Source of the DNA: Streptomyces davaonensis JCM 4913
Lineage (GTDB): Bacteria; Actinomycetota; Actinomycetes; Streptomycetales; Streptomycetaceae
DNA length: 64,000 nucleotides
Reading direction: 5' to 3'
Assembly: GCF_000349325.1 (NCBI RefSeq)
Contig: NC_020504.1
Coordinates: forward strand, 7,226,053-7,290,052
The notes beneath the pieces were generated by a model that was given only the letters and a program-made list of their open reading frames with translations, was not told the origin of the DNA and searched no databases. The translations under genes and the position numbers were made by a program. Positions 62,448 through 64,000 of this stretch are shown here, one piece after another (the stretch's first letter is position 1; each line of letters opens with the position of its first letter).

Positions 62448-62630
62448 GTGAACGGGCGGACAGTGCTCGAATGCTTTCCCGCCGGCGGTCCGCGAGGCTC
62501 GTGGCCGGCGGAGGAGTTCGCACAGGCGCGGCGCAGCGAGGGCCTGGCCGCCGAGGTCGTGATGGACCTGGCGACGGACGCCTTTCTGGTGATCGTGCGC
62601 GGTGATGCGGCCATAGACGCGGCAGCCTGA
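62448..62630 (+). CDS. 60-residue hypothetical protein
   Basis: GTG start at 62448 with GGAGGTGCAGG just upstream, an excellent ribosome-binding site. The product is acidic to neutral and soluble: NGRTVLECFPAGGPRGSW, then EGLAAEVVMDLATDAFLVIV. It looks like a complete small alpha/beta protein. I recognise no family. It stands alone after a 123-bp spacer and is convergent with the ABC transporter gene (2 bases between stops). Confidence 0.7.
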   Translation: MNGRTVLECFPAGGPRGSWPAEEFAQARRSEGLAAEVVMDLATDAFLVIVRGDAAIDAAA

Positions 62631-62632
62631 GC

Positions 62633-64000
62633 TCAGCCTGCCTTCTGCGTTGGCAGCCGGGTGGTGAACTGTTCCGCCTGGAGCGCGTACAGCTCGGCGT
62701 AGAGACCGCCACCGGCCAGCAGTTCGTCGGGGCTGCCGGACTCCACCAGCCGGCCCTGGTCGAGCACATGCACCAGATCGGCGTGGCGCACGGACGCCAG
62801 CCGGTGGGTGATCAGGACGACCGTCTGCCCGGCCGAGGCCAGGGCGCGGATCTTGTCGAAGACCTCCAGCTCGGCCCGCGCGTCCAGGGCGGCCGTCGGC
62901 TCGTCCACGATCAGGATCCGGCCGCGCCGGTAGGCGGCCCGCGCGATCCCCAGTCGCTGCCACTGCCCGCCGGACAGCTCATGTCCGCCGTTGAACTCCC
63001 GGGCCAGCAGGGTGTCGAGGCCGCGCGGCAGATCGGCCACCACCTCCTCGGCCCCGGCCGCGGCGACCGCCTCGGCGAGCCGCTCCTCGGTCAGCGGCGC
63101 CGCCGACCGTCCCACGGCGACATTGACCCGCGCGGTGAACGGCCACCGCTTGAAGTCCTGGGCCACCATCGCGATGCGCTCGGCGAGCTGGTGCCGGTCG
63201 GCTCCGGCCGCGTCGACGTCGTCCCACAGGATCCGGCCCCGGTCCGGGAGGTACAGGCCCGCGAGCAGTTTGACCAGGGTGGTCTTGCCGGAGCCGTTCT
63301 CCCCGACCAGCGCCACGATCCGGCCCAGCGGCAGGGTGAGCGTGACATCGTCCAGGGCGGGCCGGGTGGACTCACCCGGATAGCTGAAGCCGACGTTCTC
63401 GAAGCGGATCTCCCGCGGCTCCTGGGGCAGCGGCTCACCGCCGACCGGGATCGCCCGCTCGGCCGCCTCGACGTACAGCCGCTTCAGATCGCCCACGAAC
63501 AGGGCCTCCTCGTGCAACGCGTTGATCTCCAGCACCAGACTGTCCAGGCTCGCCGAGCCGGTCCGGATAGCGATCACCGCGGTTCCGGCCACGGCCAGCG
63601 CCATCGCCCCGGCCAGCAGCAGCCCGCCGAGCGTCGCGTACGTCGCCACGGTGGCGAGGCCGGTCCAGGCGGCCGCGATCAGTCCGGTGCGGGCCGCGAG
63701 CCGGGCCAGGCGTGCCTGTTCCGCCTCGGCCGTCTCCGACATGGCCCGGAAGTGCCGGAGCAGGAACGGGCCTACGCCGTGCACCCGGATCTCCGGGGCG
63801 GCGGCCGGTTCGGTGAGCAGTCCGCTGATCAGATGGCCGGCGCGGGCGTGTTGCACCCAGGTGTGGAAGGACTCGTAACGGCGCCGGGCGTTCGTCAGGG
63901 CGCTCCAGGCGCTGGGCAGTGTCATGGTGGCGAGCAGCGGGAGCAGCGCCGGATGCAGCACGGTCAGCACTCCGGCCGCCGCGATCAGCGAGATCATCGC
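62633..64000 (-). CDS. ABC transporter with fused permease and ATPase domains (partial, N-terminus off window)
   Basis: At least 455 residues are visible, and the gene runs past the right edge. A membrane part with several hydrophobic helices (LAARTGLIAAAWTGLATVATYA, then LLLAGAMALAVAGTAVIAI) is followed by the ATPase: Walker A VGENGSGKTTLVKLL, Q-loop VAQDFKRW, signature ELSGGQWQRL, Walker B ILIVDEPTAALD and an H-loop histidine in LITHR. The order permease-ATPase is that of exporters and half-size lipid or peptide transporters. The substrate is unknown. Confidence 0.93.
   Translation of the reverse strand, partial: AMISLIAAAGVLTVLHPALLPLLATMTLPSAWSALTNARRRYESFHTWVQHARAGHLISGLLTEPAAAPEIRVHGVGPFLLRHFRAMSETAEAEQARLARLAARTGLIAAAWTGLATVATYATLGGLLLAGAMALAVAGTAVIAIRTGSASLDSLVLEINALHEEALFVGDLKRLYVEAAERAIPVGGEPLPQEPREIRFENVGFSYPGESTRPALDDVTLTLPLGRIVALVGENGSGKTTLVKLLAGLYLPDRGRILWDDVDAAGADRHQLAERIAMVAQDFKRWPFTARVNVAVGRSAAPLTEERLAEAVAAAGAEEVVADLPRGLDTLLAREFNGGHELSGGQWQRLGIARAAYRRGRILIVDEPTAALDARAELEVFDKIRALASAGQTVVLITHRLASVRHADLVHVLDQGRLVESGSPDELLAGGGLYAELYALQAEQFTTRLPTQKAG

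Overview
The window is chromosomal DNA of a Streptomyces or very close relative. The base composition is very GC-rich with G/C at nearly every third codon position. Starts are often GTG or TTG, and TTA codons are almost absent (three in-frame cases found by eye). The gene order rpsA, PAC2 protein, coaE on one side, and polA, liv transporter, pdtaR-type regulator, tRNA and pyruvate kinase on the other, is that of the Streptomyces chromosome core. There is no phage, plasmid, IS or CRISPR signature. Both ends cut genes.

Left part (1-8.4 kb). A divergent cluster related to the actinobacterial steroid C/D-ring (HIP) catabolic genes (IpdC-, IpdB-, IpdA- and EchA20-like genes, and two SDR dehydrogenases) is organised around a perfect 17+17 bp palindrome. 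A zinc metallopeptidase, a secreted trypsin and a GH35 beta-galactosidase with a divergent AraC regulator follow. Middle left (9.3-21.9 kb): chorismate mutase, an orphan response regulator with a TTA codon, aminopeptidase N, a desAB-like decarboxylase/N-hydroxylase pair, an exported 5'-nucleotidase, a SIMPL protein, pyruvate kinase, a LAGLIDADG/HTH protein, an atypical tRNA and an ANTAR response regulator.

Centre (21.9-38.8 kb): the complete branched-chain amino-acid transporter (livK, hairpin, livH-M-G-F), a membrane protein, a PaaI thioesterase, an FdhF/YdeP oxidoreductase divergent from polA, a DUF4184 membrane protein, a lytic transglycosylase, a 44-residue membrane protein and a DUF3068 protein.

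38.9-44.0 kb is the most unusual part. It is a three-gene, translationally coupled operon: an alpha/beta-hydrolase, a caspase-like protease and a 1275-residue STAND NTPase with a beta-propeller-like C-terminus. The caspase fold appears split over the last two genes, and the STAND gene carries a TTA codon. This looks like a conflict or regulated-cell-death system tied to development. It is followed by convergent hrpB and a methyltransferase without a canonical start codon.

Right part (47-64 kb): rpsA with a strong promoter and a structured 195-nt leader that can sequester its ribosome-binding site; PAC2 protein, coaE and a TPR protein; small membrane and acyltransferase genes; S4, GNAT and RidA genes; a nucleotidyltransferase; an FUSC membrane protein; an EEP-family nuclease/phosphatase; an amidohydrolase-P450 pair; a DUF899 protein with a TTA codon; a 60-residue unknown; and a truncated ABC exporter.
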